A stretch of DNA of 64,000 nt, taken from NCBI RefSeq assembly GCF_009711095.1, contig NZ_WMJZ01000005.1, positions 124,001-188,000 of the forward strand, read 5' to 3'. Made by a program: the position numbers and the translations under genes. A model generated the notes under the pieces. It did not search any database. It saw only the letters and a list, made by a program, of their open reading frames with translations, and was not told the DNA's origin. The stretch comes from Intestinirhabdus alba. GTDB lineage: Bacteria > Pseudomonadota > Gammaproteobacteria > Enterobacterales > Enterobacteriaceae. How positions within the stretch are numbered: the first letter of the stretch is position 1; each line of letters starts with the position of its first letter. Below, one piece after another: positions 1 through 9,749 of the stretch.

Positions 1-468
1 ACCATCAAGATCAGCCCGGATAAAATCAAAGACGTTATCGGTAAAGGCGGCTCTGTTATCCGTGCGCTGACCGAAGAGACCGGTACGACCATTGAAATCG
101 AAGATGACGGCACCGTGAAGATCGCGGCCACCGACGGTGAGAAAGCGAAACACGCTATCCGTCGTATCGAAGAGATCACCGCAGAGATCGAAGTGGGTCG
201 TATCTATAATGGTAAAGTGACCCGGATCGTTGATTTCGGCGCGTTCGTGGCCATTGGCGGCGGTAAAGAAGGTCTGGTGCACATCTCTCAGATTGCCGAC
301 AAGCGCGTTGAGAAAGTGACTGACTACCTGCAGATGGGCCAGGAAGTGCCGGTAAAAGTTCTGGAAGTCGATCGCCAGGGCCGCGTACGTCTGAGCATTA
401 AAGAAGCAACTGAGCAAACTCAATCCGCTGCTGCGCCGGAAGCGTCAGCCAGCCAACAGGGCGAGTAA
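1..468 (+). CDS. pnp: Polynucleotide phosphorylase, C-terminal part (5' end outside window)
   Basis: The frame is open from base 1 to the TAA at 466-468 and gives the last 155 residues. It starts inside the KH domain, where the GxxG loop reads [10 protein letters not shown] complete S1 RNA-binding domain follows ([18 protein letters not shown], then [10 protein letters not shown]), and then a short Ala/Ser/Gln-rich tail. PNPase is the 3'-5' phosphorolytic exoribonuclease of the RNA degradosome. The KH and S1 domains seen here bind RNA; the catalytic RNase PH domains lie upstream of the window. The internal ATG at 115 is not the gene start, because the KH domain is in frame before it. nlpI follows 107 bases downstream, as in E. 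coli. Confidence 0.97.
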   Translation, partial: TIKISPDKIKDVIGKGGSVIRALTEETGTTIEIEDDGTVKIAATDGEKAKHAIRRIEEITAEIEVGRIYNGKVTRIVDFGAFVAIGGGKEGLVHISQIADKRVEKVTDYLQMGQEVPVKVLEVDRQGRVRLSIKEATEQTQSAAAPEASASQQGE

Positions 469-480
469 GGTTGTTGATTG

Positions 481-501
481 CCCCTCGCCCAGCGCGAGGG
501 G
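481..501 (+). terminator. Hairpin after pnp
   Basis: The inverted repeat CCCCTCGC / GCGAGGGG has a 5-base loop and starts 12 bases after the pnp stop. The run of T after it is short (GACTTTAACC), so it may be an attenuating terminator or a 3'-end-stabilising stem rather than a strong terminator. Confidence 0.45.
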
Positions 502-575
502 ACTTTAACCTGGCAGGATGCCATGTTAGCAACCGAGGAACAGGACGTTCTTAATCGTTGTCTTCGGGAGTGGAA

Positions 576-1460
576 ATGAAGCCTTTTTTGCGCTGGTGTT
601 TCGTTGCGACTGCACTCACGCTGGCGGGATGTAACCATTCTGCCTGGCGTAAGAGTGAAGTTCTCGCGGTGCCACTGCAACCGACTTTACAGCAGGAAGT
701 GATTCTGGCACGCATGGAACAAATTCTTGCCAGTCGGGCTTTAACCGATGACGAACGCGCGCAGCTTTTATATGAGCGCGGAGTGTTGTATGATAGTCTT
801 GGTCTGCGGGCACTGGCGCGAAATGATTTTTCACAAGCGCTGGCAATCCGACCAGATATGCCGGAAGTATTCAATTACTTAGGCATTTATTTAACGCAGG
901 CAGGCAATTTTGATGCTGCCTATGAAGCGTTTGATTCTGTACTTGAGCTTGATCCAACTTACAACTACGCGCATCTCAACCGCGGCATCGCTCTGTACTA
1001 CGGCGGTCGCGACAGATTAGCGCAAGATGATCTGCTGGCGTTTTATCAAGACGATCCCAACGATCCTTTCCGTAGTCTGTGGCTTTATCTCGCCGGGCAG
1101 AAGCTCGATGAGAAGCAGGCTAAGGAGGCGCTGAAACAGCGCTTCGACAAATCGGATAAAGAACAATGGGGATGGAACATTGTCGAGTTCTACCTGGGCA
1201 ACATTAGCGAAGCAACGCTGATGGAGCGCCTGAAGGCGGACGCAACGGATAACACCTCGCTCGCTGAGCATCTCAGTGAAACCAACTTCTATTTAGGTAA
1301 GTATTACCTAAGTCTGGGGGATTTGGACAACGCTAAGGCATTGTTCAAACTGGCGGTGGCTAACAACGTTCATAACTTTGTTGAGCACCGATATGCATTG
1401 TTGGAATTATCGCTCCTGGGCCAGGACCAAGATGACCTGGCAGAATCGGACCAGCAATAG
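576..1460 (+). CDS. nlpI: Outer-membrane lipoprotein NlpI, TPR adaptor
   Basis: A 294-residue protein, the usual length of NlpI. The signal peptide ends in a lipobox (LTLAGC, Cys at about residue 19), so it is a lipidated outer-membrane protein. Tetratricopeptide repeats follow (for example [24 protein letters not shown] and [21 protein letters not shown]). In E. coli NlpI is an adaptor that presents murein endopeptidases such as MepS to the protease Prc and scaffolds peptidoglycan enzymes. The start at 576 is chosen because the lipoprotein signal begins there; an upstream in-frame TTG at 558 would add six residues with no function. It lies between pnp and yrbN-deaD, as in E. coli. Confidence 0.96.
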   Translation: MKPFLRWCFVATALTLAGCNHSAWRKSEVLAVPLQPTLQQEVILARMEQILASRALTDDERAQLLYERGVLYDSLGLRALARNDFSQALAIRPDMPEVFNYLGIYLTQAGNFDAAYEAFDSVLELDPTYNYAHLNRGIALYYGGRDRLAQDDLLAFYQDDPNDPFRSLWLYLAGQKLDEKQAKEALKQRFDKSDKEQWGWNIVEFYLGNISEATLMERLKADATDNTSLAEHLSETNFYLGKYYLSLGDLDNAKALFKLAVANNVHNFVEHRYALLELSLLGQDQDDLAESDQQ

Positions 1461-1567
1461 CTGACGTACACATCAGCCCGTAATCATTTTTTGATTGCCA
1501 TCACCTTCACGGGTGAGGGCGTTGTTGTTCGTTAATACACCTACTTTGAGCCGGTTCACACTTTTCA

Positions 1568-1648
1568 ATGAAAATTGCAGATCAATTTCATGATGAGTTA
1601 TGTAGACTGGCCGCCATTAATTTTGAGGCACACGTACTACATGGCTGA
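1568..1648 (+). CDS. yrbN: Small protein YrbN (26 aa), overlaps the deaD start
   Basis: ATG at 1568 opens a 26-codon frame ending in TGA at 1646-1648. The protein begins [14 protein letters not shown] and ends EAHVLHG. It agrees with my memory of E. coli YrbN over essentially its whole length. The last eight bases (ATGGCTGA) contain the deaD start codon, so the two frames overlap in a +1 arrangement typical of translational coupling. It has no recognisable domain and no signal peptide. Conservation of the peptide and of the overlap suggests that translating yrbN controls ribosome entry into deaD. Confidence 0.85.
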
Positions 1649-3518
1649 ATTCGAAACCACTTTTGCAGATCTGGGGCTGAAAGCTCCTGTCCTTGAAGCC
1701 CTTACCGATCTGGGTTACGAAAAACCATCTCCAATCCAGGCAGAGTGCATTCCGCATCTGCTTGAAGGTCGCGACGTGCTGGGCATGGCCCAGACGGGCA
1801 GCGGCAAAACCGCAGCGTTCTCCTTACCGCTGCTTAACAATCTCGATCCTGAGCTGAAAGCGCCGCAAATTCTGGTGCTGGCACCGACCCGCGAACTGGC
1901 GGTGCAGGTTGCTGAAGCCATGACGGATTTCTCTAAACACATGCGCGGCGTGAACGTGGTTGCCCTGTACGGCGGCCAGCGTTATGACGTGCAGCTACGC
2001 GCCCTGCGTCAGGGGCCGCAGATCGTCGTCGGTACGCCGGGACGTCTGCTCGATCACTTAAAACGCGGCACGCTGGACCTGTCTCGCCTGAGCGGTCTGG
2101 TGCTGGATGAAGCGGACGAAATGCTGCGTATGGGCTTCATCGAAGACGTTGAAACCATTATGGCGCAGATCCCGGAAGGGCATCAGACCGCGCTGTTCTC
2201 TGCCACCATGCCGGAAGCGATTCGCCGCATTACCCGCCGCTTTATGAAAGAGCCGCAGGAAGTGCGCATTCAGTCCAGCGTGACCACCCGCCCGGACATC
2301 AGCCAGAGCTACTGGACCGTCTGGGGGATGCGTAAAAATGAAGCGCTGGTGCGTTTCCTGGAAGCGGAAGATTTTGATGCGGCAATTATCTTTGTCCGCA
2401 CCAAAAACGCGACCCTGGAAGTGGCCGAAGCGCTGGAGCGCAGCGGCTATAACAGCGCCGCGCTGAACGGCGACATGAACCAGGCGCTGCGCGAGCAGAC
2501 CCTGGAGCGACTGAAGGATGGTCGCCTGGATATCCTGATTGCCACCGACGTAGCGGCCCGTGGCCTCGACGTTGAGCGCATCAGCCTGGTGGTAAACTAC
2601 GATATCCCGATGGATTCCGAGTCCTACGTTCACCGTATCGGCCGTACCGGTCGTGCGGGTCGCGCCGGCCGCGCGCTGCTGTTCGTTGAGAACCGCGAGC
2701 GTCGCCTGCTGCGCAATATCGAACGCACCATGAAGCTGACTATTCCGGAAGTAGAACTGCCGAACGCCGAGCTGCTGGGCAAACGCCGTCTGGAAAAATT
2801 CGCCGCGAAAGTTCAGCAGCAGCTGGAAAGCAGCGATCTGGACCAGTACCGTGCGCTGCTGAGCAAGCTGCAGCCGGCTGCGGAAGACGAAGGGCTGGAT
2901 ATGGAAACCCTGGCCGCGGCGCTGCTGAAGATGGCGCAGGGCGAACGCCCGCTGATCCTGCCGCCGGATGCGCCGATGCGTCCTAAGCGTGAATTCCGTG
3001 ACCGCGACGATCGTGGCCCGCGCGATCGTAACGATCGGGGGCCGCGTGAAGATCGTCCGCGTCGTGAACGTCGTGACGTTGGCGATATGCAGCTGTACCG
3101 CATTGAGGTGGGCCGTGACGACGGTGTTGAAGTGCGTCATATCGTTGGCGCGATCGCTAACGAAGGCGATATCAGCAGCCGCTACATTGGCAATATCAAG
3201 CTGTTCGCCTCCCACTCCACCATCGAGCTGCCGAAAGGTATGCCGGGCGAGGTTCTGCAGCACTTCACCCGTACCCGCATTCTGAACAAGCCGATGAATA
3301 TGCAGCTGCTGGGCGATGCGCAGCCGCACACCGAGCGCCGCGGCGGCGGCCGCAGCTTTGGCGGCGAACGCCGTGAAGGTGGCCGCAGCTTCGGCGGTGA
3401 GCGTCGTGAGGGTGGACGCGGTGGTGAAGGCCGTCGTTTCAGCGGCGAGCGTCGTGAAGGTCGCGGCCCGCGCCGTGATGACGCTACCGGTCGTCGTCGT
3501 TTTGGCGGTGATGCCTGA
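1641..3518 (+). CDS. deaD: Cold-shock DEAD-box RNA helicase DeaD (CsdA)
   Basis: A 625-residue ATP-dependent RNA helicase. The Q motif region ([12 protein letters not shown]) is followed by Walker A AQTGSGKT at 50-57, DEAD at 156-159, SAT at 187-189, and [11 protein letters not shown] in the second RecA domain. After the helicase core come a dimerisation region, an RNA-binding domain ([24 protein letters not shown]) and a long Arg/Gly-rich tail with repeated GGERREGGR blocks. DeaD unwinds structured RNA at low temperature, helps 50S ribosome assembly and joins the cold-shock degradosome. The start at 1641 ([12 protein letters not shown]) matches the family. An upstream in-frame ATG at 1575 lies inside yrbN and is rejected. 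Expression is probably coupled to yrbN. Confidence 0.97.
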
Positions 3519-3559
3519 TTCCGCGACTTCGCCGAACCATAGCGTAAAGTAAGCTATAC

Positions 3560-3591
3560 AGCCCCGACAGATAATATCGGGGCTTTTTTTA
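3560..3591 (+). terminator. Rho-independent terminator of deaD
   Basis: The stem AGCCCCGA / TCGGGGCT (3560-3567 and 3577-3584) is followed by TTTTTTTATTTT, a classic intrinsic terminator 41 bases after the deaD stop. Confidence 0.9.
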
Positions 3592-3599
3592 TTTTAATT

Positions 3600-3617
3600 G
3601 TACTCGTGTACTGGTAC
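3600..3617 (+). promoter_or_regulatory. TrpR operator upstream of mtr
   Basis: The imperfect palindrome GTACTCGTGTACTGGTAC resembles the TrpR half-site pattern GTACTNGT / ACTNGTAC, and lies 54 bases upstream of the mtr start in the promoter region. In E. coli mtr is repressed by TrpR with tryptophan and activated by TyrR with phenylalanine or tyrosine. The same TrpR control is inferred here. I did not find a convincing TyrR box. Confidence 0.75.
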
Positions 3618-3670
3618 AGTGCAGCATACTGTGCTGTTATAGCCGAACAAATAACGGGAGAAATCGCTGT

Positions 3671-4915
3671 ATGGCCATATTAACCACCACCCACACCTCG
3701 CCTTCACTGCTCGGCGGCGTGGTGATTATCGGCGGCACCATTATTGGTGCAGGGATGTTCTCCCTGCCGGTGGTTATGTCCGGAGCGTGGTTCTTCTGGT
3801 CGATGGCGGCGCTGGTTTTCACCTGGTTCTGCATGCTGCACTCGGGGCTGATGATCCTCGAAGCGAATCTCAACTACTGGATCGGCTCCAGCTTTGACAC
3901 CATCACTAAAGATCTGCTGGGCAGGGGCTGGAATGCGATCAACGGCGTTTCTATCGCCTTTGTGCTTTATATCCTGACCTACGCCTATATTTCGGCCAGC
4001 GGCTCGATTTTGCACCATACGTTTACGGCGCTGTCGCTGAACGTGCCGGCGCGGGCGGCGGGCTTTGGCTTTGCGCTGCTGGTGGCGTTTGTGGTGTGGC
4101 TGAGCACAAAGGCGGTGAGCCGGATGACGGCCATTGTGCTGGGGGCGAAGATTATTACCTTTTTTCTGACCTTCGGCAGCCTGCTGGGGCATATAACGCC
4201 GGTCACGCTGTTTAACGTGGCGGAAAGCCATGCCAGCTATACGCCCTATCTGCTGATGACGCTGCCGTTTTGCCTGGCCTCGTTTGGCTACCACGGCAAC
4301 GTGCCGAGCCTGATGAAGTATTACGGCAAAGATCCGCGCACCATTGTGAAATGCCTGGTATACGGTACGCTGCTGGCGCTGGTGCTGTACAGCGTCTGGC
4401 TGCTGGGGACGATGGGCAACATTCCGCGCCCGCAGTTTATCAGCATCGCGCAGCAGGGCGGTAACATCGACGTGCTGGTACAGGCGCTGAGCGGCGTACT
4501 GAACAGCCGCAGTCTGGATGTGCTGCTGGTGGTATTCTCCAATTTTGCGGTGGCAAGCTCCTTTCTTGGCGTAACGCTCGGGCTGTTTGACTATCTGGCG
4601 GATCTGTTTGGTTTTGACGACTCGGCGGCGGGGCGTTTTAAAACTGCGCTGCTCACCTTTGTGCCGCCGGTTATCGGTGGCCTGCTGTGGCCGAACGGGT
4701 TCCTGTACGCCATCGGCTATGCGGGCCTGGCGGCCACTGTCTGGGCGGCCATCGTTCCGGCGCTGCTGGCGCATAAATCACGCGAACGCTTCGGCAGCCC
4801 GAAATTCCGCGTCTGGGGCGGGAAACCGATGATCGTGCTGATTCTGCTGTTCGGCATCGGCAACGCGGTGGTGCATATCCTGTCGAGCTTTAATCTGTTG
4901 CCGGTGTATCAGTAA
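3671..4915 (+). CDS. mtr: High-affinity tryptophan-specific transporter Mtr
   Basis: A 414-residue inner-membrane protein of the aromatic amino-acid permease family (HAAAP), the same length as E. coli Mtr and very similar throughout. It begins with the family signature [19 protein letters not shown] in the first of about 11 membrane segments and ends [10 protein letters not shown]. It imports tryptophan with protons. It has its own promoter with a TrpR operator, lies between a strong terminator and a convergent hairpin, and is therefore monocistronic. A weak GGGAG ribosome site precedes the ATG. Confidence 0.96.
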   Translation: MAILTTTHTSPSLLGGVVIIGGTIIGAGMFSLPVVMSGAWFFWSMAALVFTWFCMLHSGLMILEANLNYWIGSSFDTITKDLLGRGWNAINGVSIAFVLYILTYAYISASGSILHHTFTALSLNVPARAAGFGFALLVAFVVWLSTKAVSRMTAIVLGAKIITFFLTFGSLLGHITPVTLFNVAESHASYTPYLLMTLPFCLASFGYHGNVPSLMKYYGKDPRTIVKCLVYGTLLALVLYSVWLLGTMGNIPRPQFISIAQQGGNIDVLVQALSGVLNSRSLDVLLVVFSNFAVASSFLGVTLGLFDYLADLFGFDDSAAGRFKTALLTFVPPVIGGLLWPNGFLYAIGYAGLAATVWAAIVPALLAHKSRERFGSPKFRVWGGKPMIVLILLFGIGNAVVHILSSFNLLPVYQ

Positions 4916-4924
4916 AGTGTTCTC

Positions 4925-4949
4925 CCCCTCACCCCTTTGGAGTGAGGGG
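4925..4949. terminator. Hairpin between convergent mtr and yhbW
   Basis: CCCCTCAC (4925-4932) pairs with GTGAGGGG (4942-4949) between two converging genes. It lies 9 bases after the mtr stop and 11 bases before the yhbW stop, and can act in both directions. The T run is weak on either strand. Confidence 0.5.
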
Positions 4950-4960
4950 AATAAACCGCG

Positions 4961-5968
4961 CTATCCCAACAACTCGTGCTTCACATCCATCGCCAAATCG
5001 AAGGAATGCAACCGTGCCTGGCGATCGAAAATCTGCCCATTAACCATAATTTCGTCCGCCTGGGTTTCCCGCAGAATGGCTTCCAGCCCGTGGCGGACTT
5101 TGGCTTTATCACCGACCAGCGACATGCTCAGGGCCTGCTGCACGCCGTACTGTTCTGACGGCGACCAGAGCCGATCCCTGTTCTGGATGGGGGGCGGAAG
5201 CTGGCCGGTTTCACCACGGCGCAGTTTGACAAACGCCTGCTGCATCGAGGTAAACAGATACTCCGCGTCGCGGTTACTGTCGGCGGTGATAATATTGATG
5301 CACACCATTGCGTACGGCTTTTCCAGCCGTGCCGAAGGTTTAAACCGGGTGCGGTACAGATCCAGGGCCTGGAACAGCATATCCGGCGCAAAGTGCGAGG
5401 CGAAGGCGAAGGGCAGGCCGAGCTGCGCCGCCAGCTGCGCGCTGTAGAGGCTGGAGCCTAACAGCCACACCGGGATCGGCTCGCCGTAGCCCGGCACCGG
5501 GCGCACCGGGGGATTGGGATCGCGGGCGTCGAACCAGTCGATCAGCTCCGCCACGTCGCGAGGGAAATTATCGATATCACCCGCCATATGGCGACGCAGG
5601 GCATGCATGGTTGGTCCATCGCTGCCCGGCGCACGGCCCAGTCCCAGATCGATACGTCCCGGATAGAGCGTATTCAGCGTACCGAACTGTTCAGCGATCG
5701 TCAGGGGTGAGTGGTTCGGCAGCATCACGCCGCCGGATCCCAGATGCAGCGTGGCGGTATTCGCCGCCAGATAGCCAATCAGCACCGAGGTGGCGGCACT
5801 GGCGATACCGGTCATATTGTGGTGTTCCGCCAGCCAGTAGCGATGATAGCCGCGCTTCTCCGCAAGGCGGGCGAGCTCGAGAGAGCGCGCAAAGGCCTCT
5901 TTTGCCGAGGAGCCTTCGGGGATTGGTGCCAGATCCAGCACCGAGAAGGGAATGGTTTTGTCAGTCAT
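4961..5968 (-). CDS. yhbW: Luciferase-like flavin monooxygenase family protein YhbW
   Basis: A 335-residue protein of the bacterial luciferase-like superfamily, an FMN-linked (beta/alpha)8 barrel. It matches E. coli YhbW in length and nearly in full sequence ([19 protein letters not shown] near the start; [33 protein letters not shown]). The natural substrate is not known to me. The start at 5968 is the family start; the in-frame upstream ATG at 6001 adds a Lys/Arg-rich leader not seen in relatives. It converges with mtr and is separated from ubiV by a REP element. Confidence 0.93.
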   Translation of the reverse strand: MTDKTIPFSVLDLAPIPEGSSAKEAFARSLELARLAEKRGYHRYWLAEHHNMTGIASAATSVLIGYLAANTATLHLGSGGVMLPNHSPLTIAEQFGTLNTLYPGRIDLGLGRAPGSDGPTMHALRRHMAGDIDNFPRDVAELIDWFDARDPNPPVRPVPGYGEPIPVWLLGSSLYSAQLAAQLGLPFAFASHFAPDMLFQALDLYRTRFKPSARLEKPYAMVCINIITADSNRDAEYLFTSMQQAFVKLRRGETGQLPPPIQNRDRLWSPSEQYGVQQALSMSLVGDKAKVRHGLEAILRETQADEIMVNGQIFDRQARLHSFDLAMDVKHELLG

Positions 5969-6068
5969 AACGGCTCGCTTTGTTCCGGTTAATCTTTTCA
6001 TACTGCATTAAAGATTAGCGAATGTTGTTAACAAAGTGAGCTTTATAGCAGCAGTGATGCGCACAAAA

Positions 6069-6121
6069 CGCCTGATGGCGCTACGCTTATCCGGCCAGGC
6101 GCAGGCCGGATAAGGCGGTCA
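6069..6121. repeat. REP/BIME palindromic element
   Basis: GCCTGATGGCGCTACGCTTA followed by TCCGGCC is the standard enterobacterial REP unit. A shorter inverted partner (AGGCCGGATAAGGCG) follows, making a BIME-like pair just after the ubiV stop. Such units bind gyrase, DNA polymerase I or IHF and stabilise mRNA 3' ends; here it probably protects the ubiUV message. Confidence 0.9.
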
Positions 6122-6123
6122 GG

Positions 6124-7002
6124 TTACGCCTGTAGTTCCAGGCCGGGCAGCCGCTTCCAGTAGCCGTTGCAGTCGTGCCGATTGGCAAGCGGCAGCGGCG
6201 CGGCCCCGTTTTCGTTGGCCCGGAAGGCCTCAAGCATGGCGAAGGTCTCCGCCCCCTGCGGCGACAGGCGGACAATATCCACCAGGCCCTGCATTGAAGG
6301 TAGCTCGTTGCCGAGGTTATAGATGTAGCCGCTCATGGTCTGAATACCGTTAAGCACGAACACCTGCTGATTCTCTTGAGAGCGCACGCTGCGCCCGTTC
6401 GGGTACTTGATGCAGCAGGTTTCGCACTCATCTTTTGGCCGGTCCTCCGAGCGGGCGGTAAAGCAGCGGGCGGAGTACGCCAGCGGCAGATGGCCGTAGC
6501 TCAGCACCTCTACCTCGAACCGGTCGCGGATGCCCAGTTCGTCGCATTGAGCGAGCAGGTTTGCCAGCCAGTCGCGGGAAAGCTCCACCGGCATGCACCA
6601 GCGCACCATTCCCTGCTTCAGCAGCAGGCGTAGCGTGACCGCGTTATAGCAGTTCAGGGCGTGCCCGGCGACAAAGGGCAACTTACGTTCAGCGCACAGA
6701 TTCACCACCCCGAGATCGCTGGCCTCCAGCAGAAAATCCCCGTTTTCCACATAGCGCTTCAGCTCGTTCAGCTCAGAGGAGGCCTGCACCAGCGCCAGGG
6801 TGGAGAGCACCACCTGCTTGCCGCTGCCGGCGAGGGTTTTCGCCATACCGAGCCAGTCCCCCGTTCTGGTGGCCCGCCGTTTGCTGCACACCGCCTCGCC
6901 GAGGTAAATCACATCGGCGCGGCTGGCGGCCGCCTGCTGATAAAAATCTTCCAGCGTTTCTTTCGGCCAGTACCAGAGCACCGGCCCTAAGGAGTATTTC
7001 AT
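6124..7002 (-). CDS. ubiV: UbiV, iron-sulfur subunit for O2-independent ubiquinone hydroxylation
   Basis: A 292-residue U32 peptidase-family protein without expected protease activity. With UbiU it forms a heterodimer that hydroxylates ubiquinone precursors under anaerobic conditions. The four cysteines known to hold a [4Fe-4S] cluster in E. coli UbiV are present at residues 39, 180, 193 and 197 (VCS, ARC, ECETCC). The start at 7002 (MKYSLGPVLWYWP) gives that exact numbering. A longer start at 7020 would overlap ubiU and is rejected. It is the second gene of a ubiU-ubiV operon, 8 bases after ubiU. Confidence 0.95.
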   Translation of the reverse strand: MKYSLGPVLWYWPKETLEDFYQQAAASRADVIYLGEAVCSKRRATRTGDWLGMAKTLAGSGKQVVLSTLALVQASSELNELKRYVENGDFLLEASDLGVVNLCAERKLPFVAGHALNCYNAVTLRLLLKQGMVRWCMPVELSRDWLANLLAQCDELGIRDRFEVEVLSYGHLPLAYSARCFTARSEDRPKDECETCCIKYPNGRSVRSQENQQVFVLNGIQTMSGYIYNLGNELPSMQGLVDIVRLSPQGAETFAMLEAFRANENGAAPLPLANRHDCNGYWKRLPGLELQA

Positions 7003-7010
7003 TGCTTCTC

Positions 7011-8006
7011 TCACTGCCATTTACGGTGATACGCGCCAAGCGTGGTCTGGGTGCCTTCGGACATCGCGCCGAGCGTCTCCATCCAGGCGCTTTGTGGAAC
7101 AAAGCTCTGGGGATCGGCGATGCAGCGGTCAATAGCCTGACGCCAGACTTTCGCCACCTGGCTGACGTAGGCCGGGCTGCGCTGGCGGCCTTCGATCTTC
7201 ACTGAGGCGATATTCGCCGCCAGCAGCTCCGGCAGCAGCGCCAGGGTGTTGAGGCTGGTCGGCTCCTCCAGCGCGTGGTAGCGCGCATCGTCGACCAGAT
7301 ACCGGCCTTTACATAGCGTCGGGTAGCCGGCGTTTTCCCCCTCCTGATAGCGGTCGATTAGCACTTCGTTCAGGCGGGACTCCAGCCCCTGGGGCGTCTG
7401 CTGCCAGCGCACAAAGCGGGCCGGGGAGCAGGCACCGACGGTGTTCGGCGACTCGCCGGTAAGGTAAGAGGAGAGATAGCAGCGCCCCTCGGCCATAATA
7501 CACAGGCTGCCAAAGGCGAATACCTCCAGCGGCACCGGCGTGACGCGGGCCAGCTGCTTCACCTGGTGGATAGAGAGAACCCGGGGCAGCACGACCCGCG
7601 CCACGTCAAAATGACGTTGATAAAAGGCAATGGCCTCTTCGTTGGTGGCCGATGCCTGAACGGAGACATGGCGCTCAATATGCGGATAGCGTTCTGCGGC
7701 ATACTCCAGCATGGCGAGGTCGGCGAGGATCAGCGCGTCAGCGCCGAGCTGGGCCGCCATATCCACCGCGCGCTGCCAGCGGGCATAGCCATCCGGGTGG
7801 GCGAAAGTATTGATTGCGATGTGCAGCTTACGACGGTGCTGGTGGACAAAGCTCACCGCCTCCTGCAATTTTTTTTCGGTAAAGTTAAGGCCGGCGAAAT
7901 GGCGGGCGTTGGTATCATCTTTTAGCCCGATGTAAACGGCGTCAGCGCCGTTCTCGATGGCCGCCTTCAGCGCCGGGAGATTTCCGGCAGGGCACAGCAG
8001 CTCCAT
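7011..8006 (-). CDS. ubiU: UbiU, iron-sulfur subunit for O2-independent ubiquinone hydroxylation
   Basis: A 331-residue U32 family protein, partner of UbiV in anaerobic ubiquinone synthesis. The cluster-binding cysteines are at 169, 176, 193 and 232 (SLCI, GRCYLSS, GACSPAR, TLCKGRY), the positions known for E. coli UbiU. The start at 8006 (MELLCPAGNLPALKAAIENG) matches the family. An upstream in-frame ATG at 8057 gives an unrelated leader. ubiT is divergent across 220 bases that carry an FNR-like site, consistent with induction without oxygen. Confidence 0.96.
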   Translation of the reverse strand: MELLCPAGNLPALKAAIENGADAVYIGLKDDTNARHFAGLNFTEKKLQEAVSFVHQHRRKLHIAINTFAHPDGYARWQRAVDMAAQLGADALILADLAMLEYAAERYPHIERHVSVQASATNEEAIAFYQRHFDVARVVLPRVLSIHQVKQLARVTPVPLEVFAFGSLCIMAEGRCYLSSYLTGESPNTVGACSPARFVRWQQTPQGLESRLNEVLIDRYQEGENAGYPTLCKGRYLVDDARYHALEEPTSLNTLALLPELLAANIASVKIEGRQRSPAYVSQVAKVWRQAIDRCIADPQSFVPQSAWMETLGAMSEGTQTTLGAYHRKWQ

Positions 8007-8087
8007 AATTTTTCCTGCAGGTGGCGTCTTCGGGGACGCATATTTGTTAACGAACATAGATTTTAATTAACCTTGCTGCGACAATTT

Positions 8088-8101
8088 TTGATTTAAACCA
8101 G
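8088..8101. promoter_or_regulatory. Possible FNR site between ubiU and ubiT
   Basis: TTGATTTAAACCAG compares with the FNR consensus TTGATnnnnATCAA: the first half-site is perfect and three of five positions match in the second. It lies 82 bases upstream of ubiU. In E. coli ubiUV is FNR-dependent. The match alone is weak; the context supports it. Confidence 0.35.
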
Positions 8102-8226
8102 TTAAAGTCGTATTGCTTAAGCATGAGACAGGTTAACGGTTTCATAAAGAATTGTTGATTTACGCCGCTATGTCATTTATCTGATATGGCAAAATAGCGG
8201 AACTTTTGAAACAGGGAGTAAAACTC

Positions 8227-8751
8227 GTGTTGGATAAACTGCGTTCACGCTTAGTTCATGTCGGCCCGTCACTGATGAGCGTGCCGGTTAAGCTGGCCCC
8301 CTTCGCGCTGAAGCGTCAGGTGCTTGAACAGGTCCTGAGCTGGCAATTCCGCCAGGCGCTGGCGGACGGGGAGTTAGACTTCCTCGAAGGACGTTGGTTA
8401 AGCATTACCGTTCGCGATATTGGCCTCAGATGGTTTACCTCCGTGGAGAATGATCGGCTTATCGTCAGCCAGCACGCCGAGGCCGACGTCAGTTTCAGCG
8501 CCGATGCCGGCGATCTGCTGATGATCGCGGCGCGTAAGCAGGATCCGGACACGCTCTTTTTCCAGCGCCGGCTGGTGATTGAGGGCGATACGGAGCTGGG
8601 GCTGTACGTTAAAAATCTGATGGACGCCATCGAGCTGGAGCAGATGCCGAAAGCGCTGCGCGTAATGCTATTACAACTGGCGGACTTTGTTGAGGCGGGC
8701 ATGAAAGGCTCGCCGGAAGCCAAACAGACATCGGTAGGTGAACCATGCTGA
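8227..8751 (+). CDS. ubiT: UbiT, SCP2-domain accessory factor for anaerobic ubiquinone synthesis
   Basis: A 174-residue SCP2 sterol-carrier-like protein, ending in QTSVGEPC as in E. coli UbiT (YhbT). It is thought to bind and present the hydrophobic quinone precursor, as UbiJ does in the aerobic pathway. The start is the GTG at 8227: AGGGAG lies 8 bases upstream and the protein then begins MLDKLRSRL. An in-frame TTG at 8206 would place the ribosome site inside the gene. The stop overlaps the yhbS start (ATGCTGA). Confidence 0.94.
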   Translation: MLDKLRSRLVHVGPSLMSVPVKLAPFALKRQVLEQVLSWQFRQALADGELDFLEGRWLSITVRDIGLRWFTSVENDRLIVSQHAEADVSFSADAGDLLMIAARKQDPDTLFFQRRLVIEGDTELGLYVKNLMDAIELEQMPKALRVMLLQLADFVEAGMKGSPEAKQTSVGEPC

Positions 8752-9248
8752 TTCGAGTAGAGATCCCCATTGACGCCCCCGGCATAGACGCCCTGCTGCG
8801 TCGTTCGTTCAATGGTGACGCCCAGGCGAAGCTGGTTCATGATCTGCGAGAGGATGGCCTCCTGACGCTCGGCCTGGTCGCCACCGACGATGACGGTCAG
8901 GTGGTCGGCTACGTCGCCTTCAGCCCGGTGGACGTGCAGGGCGAGGATCTGCAATGGGTCGGCATGGCACCGCTGGCGGTGGATGAAAACTATCGCGGCC
9001 AGGGGCTGGCGCGCCAGCTGGTTTACGAGGGGCTGGATTCGCTTAACGAGTTCGGCTACGCGGCGGTGGTGGCGCTGGGGGAGGCGGCGCTCTATAGCCG
9101 CTTCGGCTTTGAGCTGGCCGCACACCACGATCTGCGCTGCCGCTGGCCGGGCACCGAAAGCGCCTTTCTGGTGCATCGTTTAGCGGAAGACGCGCTGGAA
9201 GGGGTCACGGGCCTGGTCGAATACCACGACCACTTTAATCGTTTTTAG
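8745..9248 (+). CDS. yhbS: GNAT N-acetyltransferase YhbS
   Basis: A 167-residue GNAT-fold acetyltransferase. The acetyl-CoA loop motif is visible as [15 protein letters not shown], preceded by the beta4 segment [10 protein letters not shown]. It matches E. coli YhbS in length and sequence. The substrate is not established. It overlaps the ubiT stop by seven bases and is probably co-translated with it. Its 3' end overlaps the convergent yhbQ by 14 bases. Confidence 0.92.
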   Translation: MLIRVEIPIDAPGIDALLRRSFNGDAQAKLVHDLREDGLLTLGLVATDDDGQVVGYVAFSPVDVQGEDLQWVGMAPLAVDENYRGQGLARQLVYEGLDSLNEFGYAAVVALGEAALYSRFGFELAAHHDLRCRWPGTESAFLVHRLAEDALEGVTGLVEYHDHFNRF

Positions 9249-9537
9249 GCATCGGGGTTTGCAGGCTGCTGAGCAGCGCCTCAAATCCTTCCCCCTCCGC
9301 CACCAGCCGCTCTTTTTGACGACGAGTGAGCTGCTTGACGCGATACTCTGCGCGCAGTGCCAGCGAGCGATCGCCCACCCGCGCAGAAAATGCCAGGGTC
9401 AGCTCGCCTTTTCCCCGCAGCGCTTTTGCGCCTTTACCGCTCTGGTGCTGCTTATAGCGGCGCGCCACGTCGGTGGTGATGCCGGTGTAGAGGGTGTCGT
9501 TGGCGGTGCGGATCAGATAGAGATACCAGGGCGTCAT
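9235..9537 (-). CDS. yhbQ: GIY-YIG nuclease-like protein YhbQ
   Basis: A 100-residue single-domain GIY-YIG protein, the length of E. coli YhbQ. The motif reads [20 protein letters not shown], followed by the conserved Arg (ARRYKQH). Proteins of this UPF0213/YhbQ group resemble the UvrC/SLX1 nuclease domain; E. coli YhbQ has been linked to DNA cleavage and repair. The start at 9537 ([10 protein letters not shown]) is taken because homology begins there; the longer open frame to 9759 runs through the yhbP promoter region. Confidence 0.93.
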   Translation of the reverse strand: MTPWYLYLIRTANDTLYTGITTDVARRYKQHQSGKGAKALRGKGELTLAFSARVGDRSLALRAEYRVKQLTRRQKERLVAEGEGFEALLSSLQTPMPKND

Positions 9538-9749
9538 GGCGGCCTTCAGCGCGTTATGTTTCAGACGCCCAGTATATACCTCTAATTCGCAGAGCGGGAC
9601 TGTGCTGAAAAGCCGCCGGAACCGGCTTGTGGCCGTCAGCGCGATAGAGGTATCCAGAAACAGATTTGAATGTGTACAGGGCGGTCCAGGGTAAATGCAT
9701 TGGATCGTTGTGTAGCCAGTGCGCATGTCTGAGCTAAGAGAGAACGAAG

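Noticed and set aside
2058-3329. 423-codon open frame on the minus strand inside deaD
   Set aside because: It lies wholly within deaD in the opposite direction, is His/Arg/Gln-rich as expected for an antisense shadow of GC-rich coding DNA, and has no recognisable domain.
3704-4774. 356-codon minus-strand frame opposite mtr
   Set aside because: An antisense shadow of mtr; the composition is Arg/Gln/His-rich and it has no family match.
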